From NCBI GenBank assembly GCA_013398295.1, contig VZSF01001143.1:600524-664523 (forward strand): DNA of 64,000 nucleotides, given 5' to 3'. The translations under genes and the position numbers were made by a program. Each line of letters opens with the position of its first letter. Position 1 is the stretch's first letter. Source of the stretch: Chionis minor (Eukaryota; Chordata; Aves; Charadriiformes; Chionididae). This document shows positions 14,901 through 27,623 of this stretch, piece after piece. The notes under the pieces were generated by a model, which made no database searches, was not told the origin of the DNA, and worked only from the letters and a program-made list of their open reading frames with translations.

Positions 14901-17900
14901 CTCATTTGAAATGTAACGATGCATTAGATAGATACCCTTTCGTACAATGTCTGGGTGATCTAACATAAAATCTGTTTGTTAAGAAAGTACCTGTACTTTT
15001 TGCAAGGATATGAAACTACTCAAGTAAGTAAACCTCTTGAAAAATCTAGTATTAATCAGTACCTTCATTTCCCTTTCAGACACAGAAACAGAACAATAGA
15101 GATGAAAATGGGCACTTGCCCAAAGATGATCTACAACAGAACCCAGGATTTCTGACCTCAAAACCATGCTTTTGAATCTGCCCCATGCTGCCACCTCCAG
15201 ATGGCAGTTCTGCAAGTTCACATGCCTGCAGTCTACTACAGGGACAATGTTTGTAGAAAGAATCAGTGTCATACACTTTATTCCCATTATTTCATGGCAT
15301 CTTTTGCCTTTTAAAATATTTACGCCCAATGTAAAGTCAAATTTTGAAATAAACTGTTGAGTTATCTTCTCACCTTCCACATAAAAGTTTCAGAGCCAGA
15401 CTCAAGTTAATGAATCTTGAGAGAGTGACTCTATGATAGCTTGGATACCAATAGAAAGCAACATATCGTACCTTGCTATGTCCCCTCGATACAGGGATTT
15501 GTAGGCCCAGTTTGCAGGGTCTGGTTTCTTGTCTATTCTGAAGGTTTCTGCTGTGAAAGCCCGGATATCATCAAGCCAAACAAAGCGCTCGCTGGCAAGG
15601 TTTAATGTCTTCTTATCTAGACTGAAGAAAAGGAGAAGTAGTATATTCTGAACTTTTGTGCATATATTCAGCATTTACAAAACCCAGAAAACATTGCATT
15701 TCTGTACTTCGTAATAACTTAATCTACTGCAAGTCATGGTGCATGATCCATTATTGCAAAATCAGTCACACATTTAGAAAAAAATAACTAGAAATACACT
15801 AATAGGACCATCAAAACAAAACACAAACTCTCCTTGCACTTGCAAAAATCAGGTTTAGGATTATGAAAGGTAATGACAAGATTTAACCAATCAATTGCTT
15901 CACAAGCTATAATATGAAAGTCATGTATTACTACTTCTAAAATTTACCTTTGTTTTAGTAAGATGCTACAATTAAGAAAAACAGGATAATCTGTAAGAGG
16001 ATTATGTTGATTAGCTGTAATTATACCCATGCATTTGATAAAACAGCGCCCAAAGTGGTTTATGAATTGCAGTTACACAAATGTACTTAAGCAGAAATTG
16101 CCACGTGCCTCCAAACTGTAGACAACTATGAACTTCCAATCTGAATTCACGTTACAAATATGCAACCTAGTAAATTAATTTCACAGTCATGAGAAGATTT
16201 CTAAAATTTCACAAGACCTACTACATTTAGAACAATTTTGTGGTTCAGGTTTCAAAAACAGCCTCCTGAAAACTCAATATTCTCTTGGTATCGACAGTTT
16301 ATGGAAAGAAGTGAAAATAGAGAGCCTGAAAGAACTTCAGCCCTTTCATTTGGACAAAGCAGTGGGTGGTTGACCCAGTGTAACAAACAGGTGATGAACC
16401 AGTCCATTCCATCCAGCCAGGACACCCTTCCAGCAATGACAAGAGTGACTGGGCAGAGCACAATGGTCTCAGCATCCCAACGATTTCTAGTGTGCTTCCT
16501 GACAGCCAAGTAAGCCTTACGCATCCCAAACCAGAAATGAAGTCTTTGTACAGGAGGAAGCGAGTGTGGCTAGAGCATCAGACAACACCTCCAGTACTGC
16601 TGCCATTCTTCCACAGAGAAACAATGTTCGTATCCCTTGGCATAGACACCTACCCACGAGCCTGTGATCTCAGCTCCTAGTTAACCTGCCTTGGGAAAAG
16701 CAGTAAATCGGAGAAAGTCAGGGACTGCCTGGGCTACGCCCAGCTGTAACAATAATTCCTCAATGTCACCAAATCCTCGCTCTGTCCCCAGGAGCAGCTG
16801 CACTGCTGTGAATTAGAGCCAGAGCTGCTGATGCTAAACTAAAAAAAAACAGTAACTAGGGAATCAGAGAGAGGCAAAATGGCTGCTCAGACTGGCAAAC
16901 ACACTGAGAAACACGGAGAGGTGACTTACACAGCCTGTTAAGACTGGGCCACTTTGAATGAAACTATCAAAACCCAACAGACTGAGAAAAACACAGCTAG
17001 GTATGCCAAACTTGAACACTCAGTAGGTTCACGGAGCCTCTTTTACTGCTTAAAGACCACGCTAGTCACCAGATACCTATTTTCTTGTTCCATAAAATAT
17101 GATACCTCCACTAATTACACAGTACTTTACAACTCCTGAAATTGACAAAAGAGATTTAGCAAAATAATTTCAATTGTTCAAATATCCATCTAGATGCACC
17201 ATGAGCAAGAAGTATGAAGCACATGGCATAAAGCAATAAATGGCTGGACATAAAAGAAGTGTTAAATCATACAGGAAACTTTGTCTTAATATGAAAAAAA
17301 AGGAAATGTTAACTCTCTGAGTAGGAAGTTATATTACAAGGCAAACAGAGATGTATATTAAGACTTTTGCACTAATTAAGAATAATGTTTAATGCAATCC
17401 CTCTCCAAACTCTCCCAAAAGAAGATCCATGAAAGGAAACAAGATGCTTACAAAAACTCAACATAAGCCTCCGCATGTTTGTTAAAATATATTTCATTAC
17501 CACCATACTATGCTTTGTTCTGCAGAACAGTAGTTCACAAAACATTTTAGTCACAATTTTTCAGATACAATTAAATAAGTGCTTCTAATCCTATTTCCAT
17601 TGCTTCGAACGCAGGTTTAGTCATATACAGCTTGGAAAAAAAAAGACCCACCAGTGGTAAGAATTTAATTCATAAAGTTGAAGAGACAATTATAAGAACA
17701 CAATGAATTTACATCTTGCATAGTATTAATAAATACATACTTTGTGGCTGCTTCCTTTTTGTGACTTCTGCCACTTCCTGTGGTGTTGTCCTTGATGTGC
17801 TTCGTGTCCAGGTCCGACTCACTGCTACTGGAGTCCCCTTTGGCTTTCTTTTTTGTCTTCTTATAGTGGTGATGCTTTTTCTTTTTCTTTTTCCTTTTCT

Positions 17901-20900
17901 TACTTGACTGTTTCAGACTCTCATCTGTATCGCTCTCCCCTGACAACTCTGATCTTGAAGTAGCCCTGCTTGGAAACAAGTATATATACACCTACATACC
18001 TAGTATAAAGAAATATGACCATCAGAAAGTTCAAAATCATTTTACCCTTTATGTTTATTCCCCCTATATTTTTGGGGAGAAGAATTAGCAGCAACACATA
18101 CAATGAAAGTGATATAAATCTGCATTAAATAACAACTATCTACGTATTTTCAGCTGCTGGGATTACTGACAACCAGTCTTAACGTTTTAATTGTTAAAGG
18201 CATTTTGACATGTGATCTGTAGAAATATCCATCTGTTATCATTGCCAAATTAAAGAAGGTAACTGAGCTGATAAAATTTCCTAACATTGCTAAGACAATT
18301 TAGGTCAAGCTAAGGGGACGAGAAATCTTTCAATCTGCAAAAGAATTAAGTCTGCACTTTTTTTCCTTGTTTCTTTATGATTTACATAAGAAATACCAAA
18401 ACCATACTTTTAAAATCACTTCCAGATTAGAAATTCAAATCTCACTCAAAGAACAATTTTTGATGACTACTAAATTAATGTTATCATATAATATAATGTA
18501 GTAACAAACACTACATGCAACAGACAACTGACTGAATGAGACATCACACAAAGGACAGGCAGTTTCTATATCATTGTACATACTACAGACGCTCCCATAT
18601 TTAGTAATCAACTGAAATAATTGAGGTCTTCTCTAACCCTTAATTAAAGCACAAGCTCTTTTAAAACAGTTTTTCCTGGCATCTTTCAGTAAGAGAAAGG
18701 AGTGGCAAGTATCAGTATTCCCAATATGTCAAAAAAAGAAAATGCAGCGTTTCAGAAGCAAGGCAACTCAAAACCCAAAAACCCCACCTTACACGATTTA
18801 TTTAAGGGCAGTAAGAAAAAAGAAGCCATGGGAGAACCGTTACCAGACCTTTAAAACAAACACACACACACTCCCCCAAACCAAAGAAACAACCCCAAAC
18901 CCACAAAACCTACCAACTATGTTGGAGTAATTAGTTTTTGTTGAACTGAGAATGTACCCTAGTAACAGGAAAAAGATCAAACATTTCCCTGTACACTATT
19001 TTTTGACAAATTCTTTTTCAAAGATTAATTAAATACGGTGGGTTTACTATGTCATTCTATTTGAGTGGTAATTTTTAAATTCCTCATCTTTATAACACTA
19101 AAGTCCTGAAAAGATGTGAAGAAATACAAGCAGAATATATGACTGATAAACAGAACAGTGACTGCATTTCAATCACACAATACATGTAATGTAAGAATAA
19201 GTACACAAAAAGATATATTCAGCTGTGATTGTTACTATAAAGTCATTCTCTATCATAACCACCAACAGTCATTGTAAACACAGGAGCTTGTACCAAACTG
19301 AAAGTGACTAAGTTTTTGAACTTGACAACTGCAATTTGATTCCATTAATTAAGTGCTAGTTACAGTGTAGATATGCCAAGTATAGCAACTATTCTAGTGA
19401 AGCTATTAAAACTAGTTCTTCAGCAAACGTGGCTGCTTAAAGCTCATTTTTGTAAAAGAATATAATCACCCACTTCAGTGATCAGCATGTTCTACACAGC
19501 CGCACAACTTGATACATGTAATATTTCACTAATTCACATCTTCAATGAGTTTTTAAAAAGTACAAAACTCGACTGTGAAATGGCTGATTGAACTGGTTTT
19601 CACAGAGAAATCACAAAGATGATGCTTAATCTTTACATTATTTCAAGGGTCACTTAGGACATTCAAAAACTAATGAAGAATCATGATCACTCAGTTCCCT
19701 TTCCATTCCGAAATAACAATGATTTAAATGCAGCTGTGAGAAAAAGAAAATGGGAATGTAATTGCATAAGTATAATTTCTCATTATTTTAAGTTAAAGGA
19801 CATGGAAGCATTATTCATACTTTTTATATATGACTCAGTTCAGGCCTTTTTAAATAGTGAACAGGGGAGTGAAAAGCATCCCTAAAAGCTCCTGATTCTG
19901 GTCTCACATAACAAAAGATAAGCAGGACAAAAGAAAGAGGTTATTTTAAAAGATACTGAAGTATATTCTACCTTATTAGTGGTGATTTTTCAGGGACGAG
20001 ATTTGCAACTTCTGTAGTGCGCTGATGCAGTAATAGTGCATCTTCCGTAGAGAAGCTTGGGTTACTAAGCCAGTCCAATTCTGCAGGTAAAGAAAAGCAT
20101 GAGCTCAATACGAATTATCCTGCTGTGTTTTTTAAAGTTGGGGGTTAATCTAGCCAGCAGACAGATAAATTCGCAGCAAATGTCACTAAGTCATGTGTAA
20201 TAATTGAGTGTATCGGAAAGCAGTCCATGAAATTTCCATTTAGCAGAACACTAGGTTGTAATGACGTAGAATATTTAAGAGCTGTAATCTTCCCCGACAT
20301 CATTCTAAGCTTCAAAAAAACCTCACTATACCATAACACTTAAAAGTTCATACTGAAAGAAGGTAATATGTTTCATACACTGCTATATATTTAAAAAACC
20401 CCAAATCTGTCCAATACGAATTTTTACCATGTAAAATATATCTTTATGTATTCTATAATTGTTATATATGCATAACTATATATGGTCTTCTAATGTATCT
20501 TCATCTTTTATATATAAACAATAATTACATACAATATAGACATTTACATATTTAAAGAGTCAAATTGAAAAATTACCAAAGGGCATAATTAAATGAAAGG
20601 TGTAGTTAACGAACGCAATACAACTTATGCAAACTTACAAAAATGTACTTTACTCACTGCATGGAAAATATTTTTAACATAATTTTATTGATGGAGACAC
20701 CCGTTACTGGTAAGAATACTCAAGTGTTTTATACAAGGTCAAAACGTGTCACTGGATTCTCAGTTATCTAACCACCGAAATACCATTAGACTTTTAAATA
20801 GCGTGAAAAAAGGCTAATTGATGCTAATTTTGATATATTAGTCAGCATTAAGCATTTTGCTTAATGTTGCTAGACCTCAGCCATTTCACTCATCAGATAA

Positions 20901-23900
20901 AGATCATATACTTGACAGAATGTGGAGGGGGAATTTTTTGCCATAATTTTACTGGTATTAAAGCTTCTATAACAATTTTCATAGAGATTTCATTTCCAGA
21001 ATTCTTTCAAGTATGTGAAATTTTCTAACATATTAACCAACAAATGTTATTTCACATAAGCACAGAATTTAACATCAGCCTCTCCAGTGCCAGACCACAG
21101 GAGACAACGGCAGAGGGAACAAATGCCTGTTCTCTGTGCTCTTTACAACCATTTTTGCCTCTGTGTTCTTCCTGTCACGCTCTTGTCTCTGTGCTTTTGA
21201 CTACTCTGACCTCTAATCCTTAAATAGCATGAACTCATTGTCTGCCAAGCCATACATCTCTCCTCCTTCTCAAGTATTTCTTTCAGAAATAGCTCTTCAT
21301 ACCAAAATTCTTTCTTCCATCTCATATCCCTGAATTGTTGTCCACAAAAGGATTTGCAATGGAGCAGGCTGCGAAACAGTCTGTTAACCCAAGTTAAGCT
21401 CATCAAGAAGTACATACAATCAAGCGAAGCTCCAGTTCACGTTTCCCAAGAGACTGTCCTTGCTACCAAAGACCAAAAGCCCCGTGGGGAGAGCCATCTT
21501 CCCCGGCTCATCCTGAACCTCCACCTCTGGGCAGAGGAGAGCCCACAAATTCACGGCAGATCAGGACCAAACCAGACTTCCCACGAGCACTGCAACCAAT
21601 ACGCTGCAGGGGGCTGCCACGCACCATTGCCCAGCTCACCAAAATGTAGGATGCAGACTAAAAAGAATTAAAATTTCAGCTATACAGTATATATATGAGT
21701 GTTATTGTAACCTGCCTGGCAATCAGAATCACCAAACCTAACGCAAATACACAATGTCACCTTGTTGCAAATTAACATGAGACTATTATTTTTTCCCCTT
21801 CCAGGAAAATACTTGAGATATATTAATGTAAAATCATAATAAAAATTGAAACCATAAAACTGTGACCCTTACTTGCCTATTTAAAATATGATAAAAATTA
21901 CTATTTAATTTAAATTACTCCACCCTGGCACAAATGCCTTCATTTTAAGTACATGTCCATGACTCTAAAACTGTAAATCTCCCACTTCTTCCAAAACCTT
22001 TGGTGAACTTAAAGGAGAAAGACTTATGCTAGATAATATCCAAGCAACATTCCACTGGCCTATCAAAATAATTATTCCCCCTGCTGGGGAATAAAGTATA
22101 GCGCAACAATAAGTTAATTTCTTATTTTGATCCTGTAAGAGATGTATTAAGAACAAACTTAAAATCAGAATTACTTCTTAGAAGAACTGCATTTAGTATT
22201 TTCCACAAATTACCAAATTTTTTCTCATGGATAATTCTGTAACCATTACACATTTAAAACACACAGGATTTAAATAAATTCATACACCTCATAACGGCAT
22301 AATCAAATTGAAGTTAATAATTCAGTGTATGTCATGCAGTATGCTGAATGCCACCTTATACCTGAGATTTTTGAGGTATATTTATTAAATGTGATACTGA
22401 TTATAAAAATTATCATCTTCCTTGTATTCAATTATTTCTGCTCATTTTGGTAACGAAGACGGGGTGTGACAGGAGCAAACTGCAACCCTACTATGTTTTT
22501 CCACTGGTCACACTCTGGTCTTCCTTAAACATACGGAAATTCAGAGAAAGGACAATGGTACAGAACACTCCAGACTTCAGTAAACGCAACTGATCTGTGC
22601 ATAAAGCCTTTTATTTATTTACAGAAATAAGCAGACATTTAATTCTCTTAAAAAATAAATCCATCTTTGTGTTGATTCCTTTTGTACTACCCAGATACAC
22701 CTAACAAAACAGAAAGATTTACTGGTTGGCAGAGTCTCTGGTGTAAAAGCACATCAAACAGCACAAAACTAACTTATTAGCCAGGCAAGTCTCCTTAAAA
22801 TTATTATATCTGTTCTAAAGATATACAAAACAACTAATTTGTCTTTGGCCAGATCTCAAATAACATACTTTAGGCACAAAGATATTGTCTGCAGACTTCG
22901 AGCTACTCTTCTTTTTAATAAATTATCATTTCACTTTGTAATGTGTAATAAATCATGTACTAGTATTATTTTTGGTGGAAATAAATTTATTGTAAGGTAG
23001 TTCTGTATTGATTTGAATGAAGAATTATGGTTCCAAAATCACTTGAAATATATTAATATTAATACTCATGACACCTAATAAAACACTGGGTTACTTTTTT
23101 TAAAAAGCAAGCTTGAATGTAGAATGAAGTTAAATAATTTGCCTTCAGTCATACAGAATTGTTGATGACAAAATTCAGAATTCGAGACTTACAATATTCA
23201 GATGATTAGGAAAAAAGTCTAAGACATTTAACTTTCAAGATCTTGATCTAAGGTCTTTTTAAAAGCTGTACGCGTTGAAGCAGGCTTTTCGTTGATTTCA
23301 AGGGCGTAATAGCAGGTCCTCCAGAGATTAATGCAGGGAATGCGTTTTTTAATAATATCCATCAGTGTAAACACTTTAGAAACAGACCATCCCAAACTAG
23401 GAAAAAAATGTTTGCATATATGTATGCTAAATTTTATAACCTTGAGCCTTATGGCACTACTGTGCCAAGTAACTTCCAAATGGAGATACAGCTCCTTAGC
23501 AGCACTAAGAGCTTCAATCTTAAATAAGATATATAAAGCAACCGATACATTTCTTTTAAAAATGGCATTATTGATCACATTGACAAAATAAGCAGAGAAG
23601 ATAAGAATGCAAGCAAGCAGTAATGCTCCAGCTGTTTTAGAAAACACAGTAAAACATGGGGCTGACCAACCATATAAACTTCCCTGAAGCACAAAACACA
23701 CTTTCAACAAGAGGCTACACCTCAGCTGGCGGAAGAGTGGAAAGCAGTGATCTTTGTATTTCTCTGTTTAAAAGGCTGTTCTAAGACCAGAAACACATTC
23801 TTAAATAAAAAGAGTCGGCAATAATTTCATTCCCCTCCTCCTCCCAGCAAATTAATCCTGCAGCTCACAGAAGGATGAAGCCTGGATTTCTGAGTTGTAT

Positions 23901-26900
23901 CCTCCATCCTGTACATCCCCGCTGCTGCCACAGCTTCAGGAATTATCTGGGTACTCTAGACCCTGCTATAGTACTTTTACCACATCCCATAATTATTGGC
24001 TGGGCAAGAGGCAGCCTGCGCTGTGTCAGATTGTGATCTCCGAAGATGTTTATTAGTTGGCTAATGCACATGTGATCATTGCCAAGCCCATCTATCCTGG
24101 TTAGCAGTTCGATTCACCTTGCAGCCTTTCTCTCAGCAGTGGCATTTTATCAAGGTTTATCTTCTCTAAGCAAATGTACATTTTCAGAGACCTCTACTTT
24201 TGCCATTTCTCTCCCCCACCACAACAAATTTGACCAAAAGGGTTAAAACTCCCAAGGAGAAAGAGATATGAAGTAGGCTGGCAGACAGATGCACAGCAAT
24301 CGTGCATGAAATCCATTTCCCTAGGAAATTTGCTTTAAATGTAGCAAAATAATGTCCATTATCACAATTAACTATTAGAAACAAACTTCCAAGATGTCAT
24401 TTTGACTTAACTTTACCTGAAAGTATGCTATTTCCTTACAGATGTGAAGTCACTAACTTGGTCCAATATGATTACAACAGTGAGCACGAGAAGAATGAGG
24501 TTTATTTTTTATATATTTTAAATTATTGGTTTAGGGCCTCCAAGGAAAACTCACCTTCAGAAATGGAGTCATAAACATTAAGGCCCTGACTGCGCCTTTA
24601 TCTTGGTTTTACCTGAGCAAATGAGATCAAATTGCCTTTTTAAAACATTGAAGAATCACACTGCAGGAACCAACCCCTATAGCACAATCAACATGCCTCT
24701 GTGGATACACCAGGGAAATATTTAGAATTCTCCAACTACAGTATTTTCTGAACAATTTAATCAAAATGACTTAATATTATGGAAAGAACTGAACAATTTT
24801 TTCCATTACACAACACGCAAGTCCAAACCTCCTTGTAAATAATTTTCAGTGAATCAGTTAGTTGGATTCAAACATTGAAATGCATTCCAAACTTTTGAAC
24901 TCTATCTTTTCGTTTCTTTGTTATTTTGTCTTGTCAGATGTTTAAAAAGTTTATCATTTTCGCAGACCAGATTTACGTTCTTAAAGAACATAGAGCATAA
25001 AATGTAAGACTTCTTTTGTGATAATAGGCATGTACTTGTTATTGTTCTACTCTACCATTCACATTCATGAGCACAACAGCAGAAGCAATCCAGTGGCATT
25101 CCTTTTACACCTTTCCAAGCAGAAAAAAAAATTAAAAGTTACAGTGCATGTCTACAAAGACAATTTTTAAGACTTATGCAAAGCCTTTTCTTGCCTCTCA
25201 GAATACTGAAAATCTGTTTTCAGCAAAAATCACTGCAACATCTTGCTTATAGAATAGTTCAGACTGTAAATAATGCTGTGCATAATGCTTATGACTGTTA
25301 TCAGGGTTAATTATTACCGCTGCTCCATTCAGTATGGCTACTGATAAATTTGTAATTTATCTTCTACCAAAAACTAATTAAGCTTGACAACATAATTGTA
25401 AGAAACCATACACAAAATTACTTCGCGCTTTAGAGGTTGCTGCAACTCAGCAATCTAGCAGGGCAGGAAGAGTGTGCAGCAATACTCCCGTTTCAGGCAA
25501 CGCTTGTATTTATACATGGTTTAGGAAGGTTTGTAAGAGACAGAGGTGGTCAGAGGAATGAAACGTGGTCAGCGTATTTACATTATTACCTCAGCTTTCA
25601 CAATAAAATTATGAAGCAGTCCCAAATGACTACAAAAGACAACTCAATTTTGCATATCACATTAAATATAACATACTCTGTGATCTCTGTATTATGATGG
25701 ACTTTGGCTTCATATCAGCTCTGAGGAGAGTCATCCATCAGAGAGATACCAAAGTTGCCCATCAAGTTCTCAAGTTATCACAAGCTGAATGTGTGAAATT
25801 TGATATATGTCACCACAAATGTGGTTCTGAGTTAATAGTCAGTTTTTACAACTCTACTGAAATGCGGTCATTAAAAACAAAGTATCATATTGGCTAAAAC
25901 ATAAAACAAATAAATTATGTTCCTTAAAGTTTGGTCAATAATCCTCATACAAAAGAACTTCCAGTAGACCAAAACGTAAATCATAAACAGTGCTAGTAAC
26001 TGAACTTTAGATCCAAAAGTCAGTCTTAACATCTTTTTCTGTGTAATTTGATCTTCCAGACAGGTGATCTGTGGTGACACAGACTACACTTAACAAACCT
26101 AAAGGCTAAATTCCCAGAGTTTTAAAATATACGCAAAGTCTTACTATTAGCGAATGTTACCGCACCTCTGCCAGGCAGAGCAGCTCCTCTCTTCCTAGAA
26201 GCTATAATTTGGGATCTTATTATGTCCACTATTCCCTGCACCAAGTGTCATTACCAGAAAGGCTCCTGAATGTGACTAGAACACCTCTGTACTGGCAGAC
26301 CGAGTACCAACAGCTGCAATGCCATCAGGGGGTAATGCAGAACTGGTCTGAACAAGCAGCTAACCCCAGCCTGTATCGCTCATAGCTTCAAAAACTCACC
26401 ATACTGACTGGACCAAATATTCAAGAAAGTTAGCCTAGGTAAACAATTCTGTTGAGTTTCCCCTTGCTGTGGTGCCTAGAGGATGGGCAGACTCAAGGGT
26501 GGTGACAGCTGGAAAGCAAAAAAATTAGTTCGAAACACCTCCCAGTAGAATTAATAAATGGTGTGCGCATGTCAGAGTTTGGCAATACACCAGACAGGGC
26601 TCTTTGGCTCTTTACTCCTTTAACAAAGATATAACCGCTAGACAGCGACCACGACAGCCAAAATGATAAACTGAATCACAACCTCACTCATGACCTTCCA
26701 AAAAAAAAAAAAAAAAACCAAAAAAACCCAAAAAAACAAATGCAGCTTAACAAGCAAGGAAATAAAACACTTTTTAACTTATCCGAGGCTCGTGGGGAAA
26801 AAGCAAACTCGTTTCCTGCATAAAGCAAAACTTCTCCACCACACACACACAAAGTTAACGCACTCGTATTTTTAAAAGATGAGTATTTTTACAGCCACGC

Positions 26901-27499
26901 CTCCAGCATCTACCGGCAGGCAGCTGGAAGCAAACCTGAACACACCCGAGAACCCGTCAATGAGAAGCCAGCACCCTTTTTACGGGGGCGCCCCTATTTC
27001 GGGGTGTCTCCACAGCCACCTCACGGAAAGTAACTTTATTCCCGAACACGCTAACTTTATTCACACCGGCAGCGACGCGCCTTGCGCAAAGGACGGCTCG
27101 GCGCTCGGCTCGTAGGCTGCGTACGAGGGAGGAGCCCGGGCCGAGGGGCACGCCGCCCCCGGCACGGCAAACCGGCCCCTCCGCCGCGCTCACGGGCCTC
27201 CGGAGCCGCTGGACGCGGACGGCCGCTGCCGGGGTCCCGGGCCATCCCCCAGCGACAGCACCGCCCGCGCCGCAACCCCATGGCGGCCGGCGCACGGTGC
27301 GCGGAAAGGCTGGCACGGTGCAGAGGGCTCCGCGTGGAGGCGAGGGGAAACGAAAGCGCTTCCCGAGGGCCGGGCCGCGGTGGGCTGCTGAGGGGAAAGA
27401 GGGTTCTCCCAGGACTTTACCTTTCCTGGAGCCCTGGCTGCTACCGGTTGGGGGCTCCCCGGGCTCGGCGGCACCGGCGAAAGCTGGGAACAGGGCCAT
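2009..27499 (-). CDS. NRDE2: NRDE2, nuclear RNA-surveillance/splicing factor (11 exons, 3' end outside the window)
   Basis: The spliced frame gives about 1,060 residues that follow vertebrate NRDE2 in order: MALFPAFAG start, Lys/His-rich tract (residues 85-105), the conserved DKKPDPANW...YRGDIARYK block (about 168-190), an acidic run (562-573), and a long helical-repeat (HAT/TPR-like) C-terminal part. The human protein has 1,164 residues, so roughly the last 100 are missing here. Coding exons sum to 3,179 nt and every junction keeps phase. From the family: NRDE-2 proteins act in nuclear RNAi in nematodes; human NRDE2 is a nuclear-speckle protein that binds the exosome helicase MTREX through the N-terminal conserved block, restrains exosome recruitment and supports splicing of some introns. 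The start codon has a strong context (G at -3 and +4). No frameshift or stop was seen. Function is inferred from homology. Confidence 0.95.
3955..4341 (-). CDS. NRDE2: NRDE2 coding exon 10
   Basis: The 387-nt exon has acceptor GTTTTAG and donor AAG/GTAATT, is phase 0 on both sides, and encodes residues 622-750. Landmarks are VLFDDLGPSL, LQFLGVP, AMDEN, GEEFIQNVFH, LFSGKEKS and WLQYEISK, all in the family order. Confidence 0.94.
5043..5221 (-). CDS. NRDE2: NRDE2 coding exon 9 (acidic run)
   Basis: The 179-nt exon has acceptor TTTTTAG and encodes residues 562-621. It begins with an Asp/Glu run (562-573), followed by EIKDKTLPKW and the WRPWRPDKTKK block. Its donor, CAG/GTCATT, is GT but otherwise weak. 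The join to exon 10 is supported by protein continuity at ERQ-VLFDD. Confidence 0.9.
7274..7394 (-). CDS. NRDE2: NRDE2 coding exon 8
   Basis: The 121-nt exon has acceptor CAACAG and donor CCTG/GTATGC. It encodes residues 522-562: VEFFEPFWDSGEPR, GEKGARGWKAWMHQQ and KGGW. This Trp-rich segment is near-identical in human NRDE2. Confidence 0.93.
9379..9512 (-). CDS. NRDE2: NRDE2 coding exon 7
   Basis: The 134-nt exon has acceptor CTTTACAG and donor CAG/GTAGCA. It encodes residues 477-521, including QQCHFLRQAGHSEKAVSLFQ and DFTFFKPDSVKDLP. It carries no methionine, so it is easily missed in open-frame scans. Phase 1 to phase 0 fits both neighbours. Confidence 0.9.
12921..13323 (-). CDS. NRDE2: NRDE2 coding exon 6
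   Basis: The 403-nt exon has acceptor TTTTAAG and donor CTAG/GTGAGG. It encodes residues 343-477, with LKLILEKKLAILERAIESN, EWQKLIFLHPNN and LYGKCLTTL. These are half-a-TPR-like helix pairs typical of RNA-processing scaffolds. The match to mammalian NRDE2 is nearly uninterrupted. Confidence 0.95.
13525..13987 (-). CDS. NRDE2: NRDE2 coding exon 5
   Basis: The 463-nt exon has acceptor TTCTAAG and donor CAG/GTATGT. It encodes residues 188-342. It opens with YKRRGESCLG and KKQCI-like residues (end of the MTREX-binding block), passes through a linker carrying NPLGIYD and TTVWLQG, and ends with RENPRDVNAWMEFVSFQ, the first helical repeat. Confidence 0.93.
15472..15621 (-). CDS. NRDE2: NRDE2 coding exon 4 (start of MTREX-binding block)
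   Basis: The 150-nt exon has acceptor TTCTTCAG and donor AG/GTACGA. It encodes residues 138-188, including FVWLDDI, ETFRIDKKPDPANW and YKSLYRGDIAR. This is the most conserved part of the family and overlaps the region of human NRDE2 reported to bind MTREX. Confidence 0.93.
17741..17965 (-). CDS. NRDE2: NRDE2 coding exon 3 (basic tract)
   Basis: The 225-nt exon has acceptor AAGCAG and donor GTATGT. It encodes residues 63-138: an acidic/Ser stretch (SGESDTDES), then a Lys/Arg/His-rich run at about 85-105, then a Ser/Asp patch. Basic tracts of this kind typically act as nuclear or speckle targeting signals; that role is inference here. Confidence 0.9.
19972..20080 (-). CDS. NRDE2: NRDE2 coding exon 2
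   Basis: The 109-nt exon follows a CTGCAG acceptor and ends at AAG/GTAGAA. It encodes residues 27-63, starting with ELDWLSNPSF, which is strongly conserved in vertebrate NRDE2. It is too short and too bounded by stops to stand out as an open frame. It was found from the phase required after exon 1. Confidence 0.88.
20081..27420 (-). other. NRDE2 intron 1
   Basis: This 7.3-kb intron separates the first coding exon from exon 2. It is mostly AT-rich. A GC-richer island lies at about 21,060-21,660, and an unrecognised 160-codon minus-strand open frame at 23,228-23,710. The upstream end is part of the NRDE2 CpG island. Confidence 0.75.
27421..27499 (-). CDS. NRDE2: NRDE2 coding exon 1
   Basis: This exon encodes residues 1-26 plus one base. 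It begins with the family-typical MALFPAFAG and ends at an AAAG/GTAAAG donor. The part after the first nine residues is Gly/Pro/Ser-rich and differs from mammals. The frame stays open past the donor through the CpG island, but that extension is intronic because exon 2 restores the conserved sequence. Confidence 0.9.
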
Positions 27500-27554
27500 G
27501 TCTCAGCTTACCGCCGCTACTATCTGCCCGAAGTGCCCCGCGGAGCGACGGGGT

Positions 27555-27623
27555 AAGATGGCGCCGCGGCGCCGAGCCTACTGGGAGATGTAGTGCGGCC
27601 GCCCGACTTCCCAAAATGGCGGC
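27555..27623 (-). promoter_or_regulatory. NRDE2 core promoter motifs (YY1, ZNF143/SBS, ETS)
   Basis: Within 70 bp, 56-124 bp upstream of the start codon, there are AAGATGGCGCC (27,555) and AAAATGGCGGC (27,613), both YY1-like; CTGGGAGATGTAGT (27,581-27,594), the reverse complement of the ZNF143/SBS motif ACTACANNTCCCAG; and GGAAGT on the minus strand (27,606-27,611), an ETS core. No TATA box is seen. The combination is typical of housekeeping promoters; start-site position is inferred. Confidence 0.7.

Larger units (their letters stand above)
13988..19971 (-). other. NRDE2 introns 2-4
   Basis: Introns are 13988-15471, 15622-17740 and 17966-19971. A locally GC-richer, non-repetitive patch lies at about 16,250-16,830; it has short open frames on both strands but no recognised homology. 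Nothing else is supported. Confidence 0.7.

Noticed and set aside
15186..15210. CTCF-like CCTCCAGATGGCAG in NRDE2 intron 4, and a weaker one at 11,371
   Set aside because: Single partial motif matches are expected often by chance, and nothing else in the context supports an insulator.
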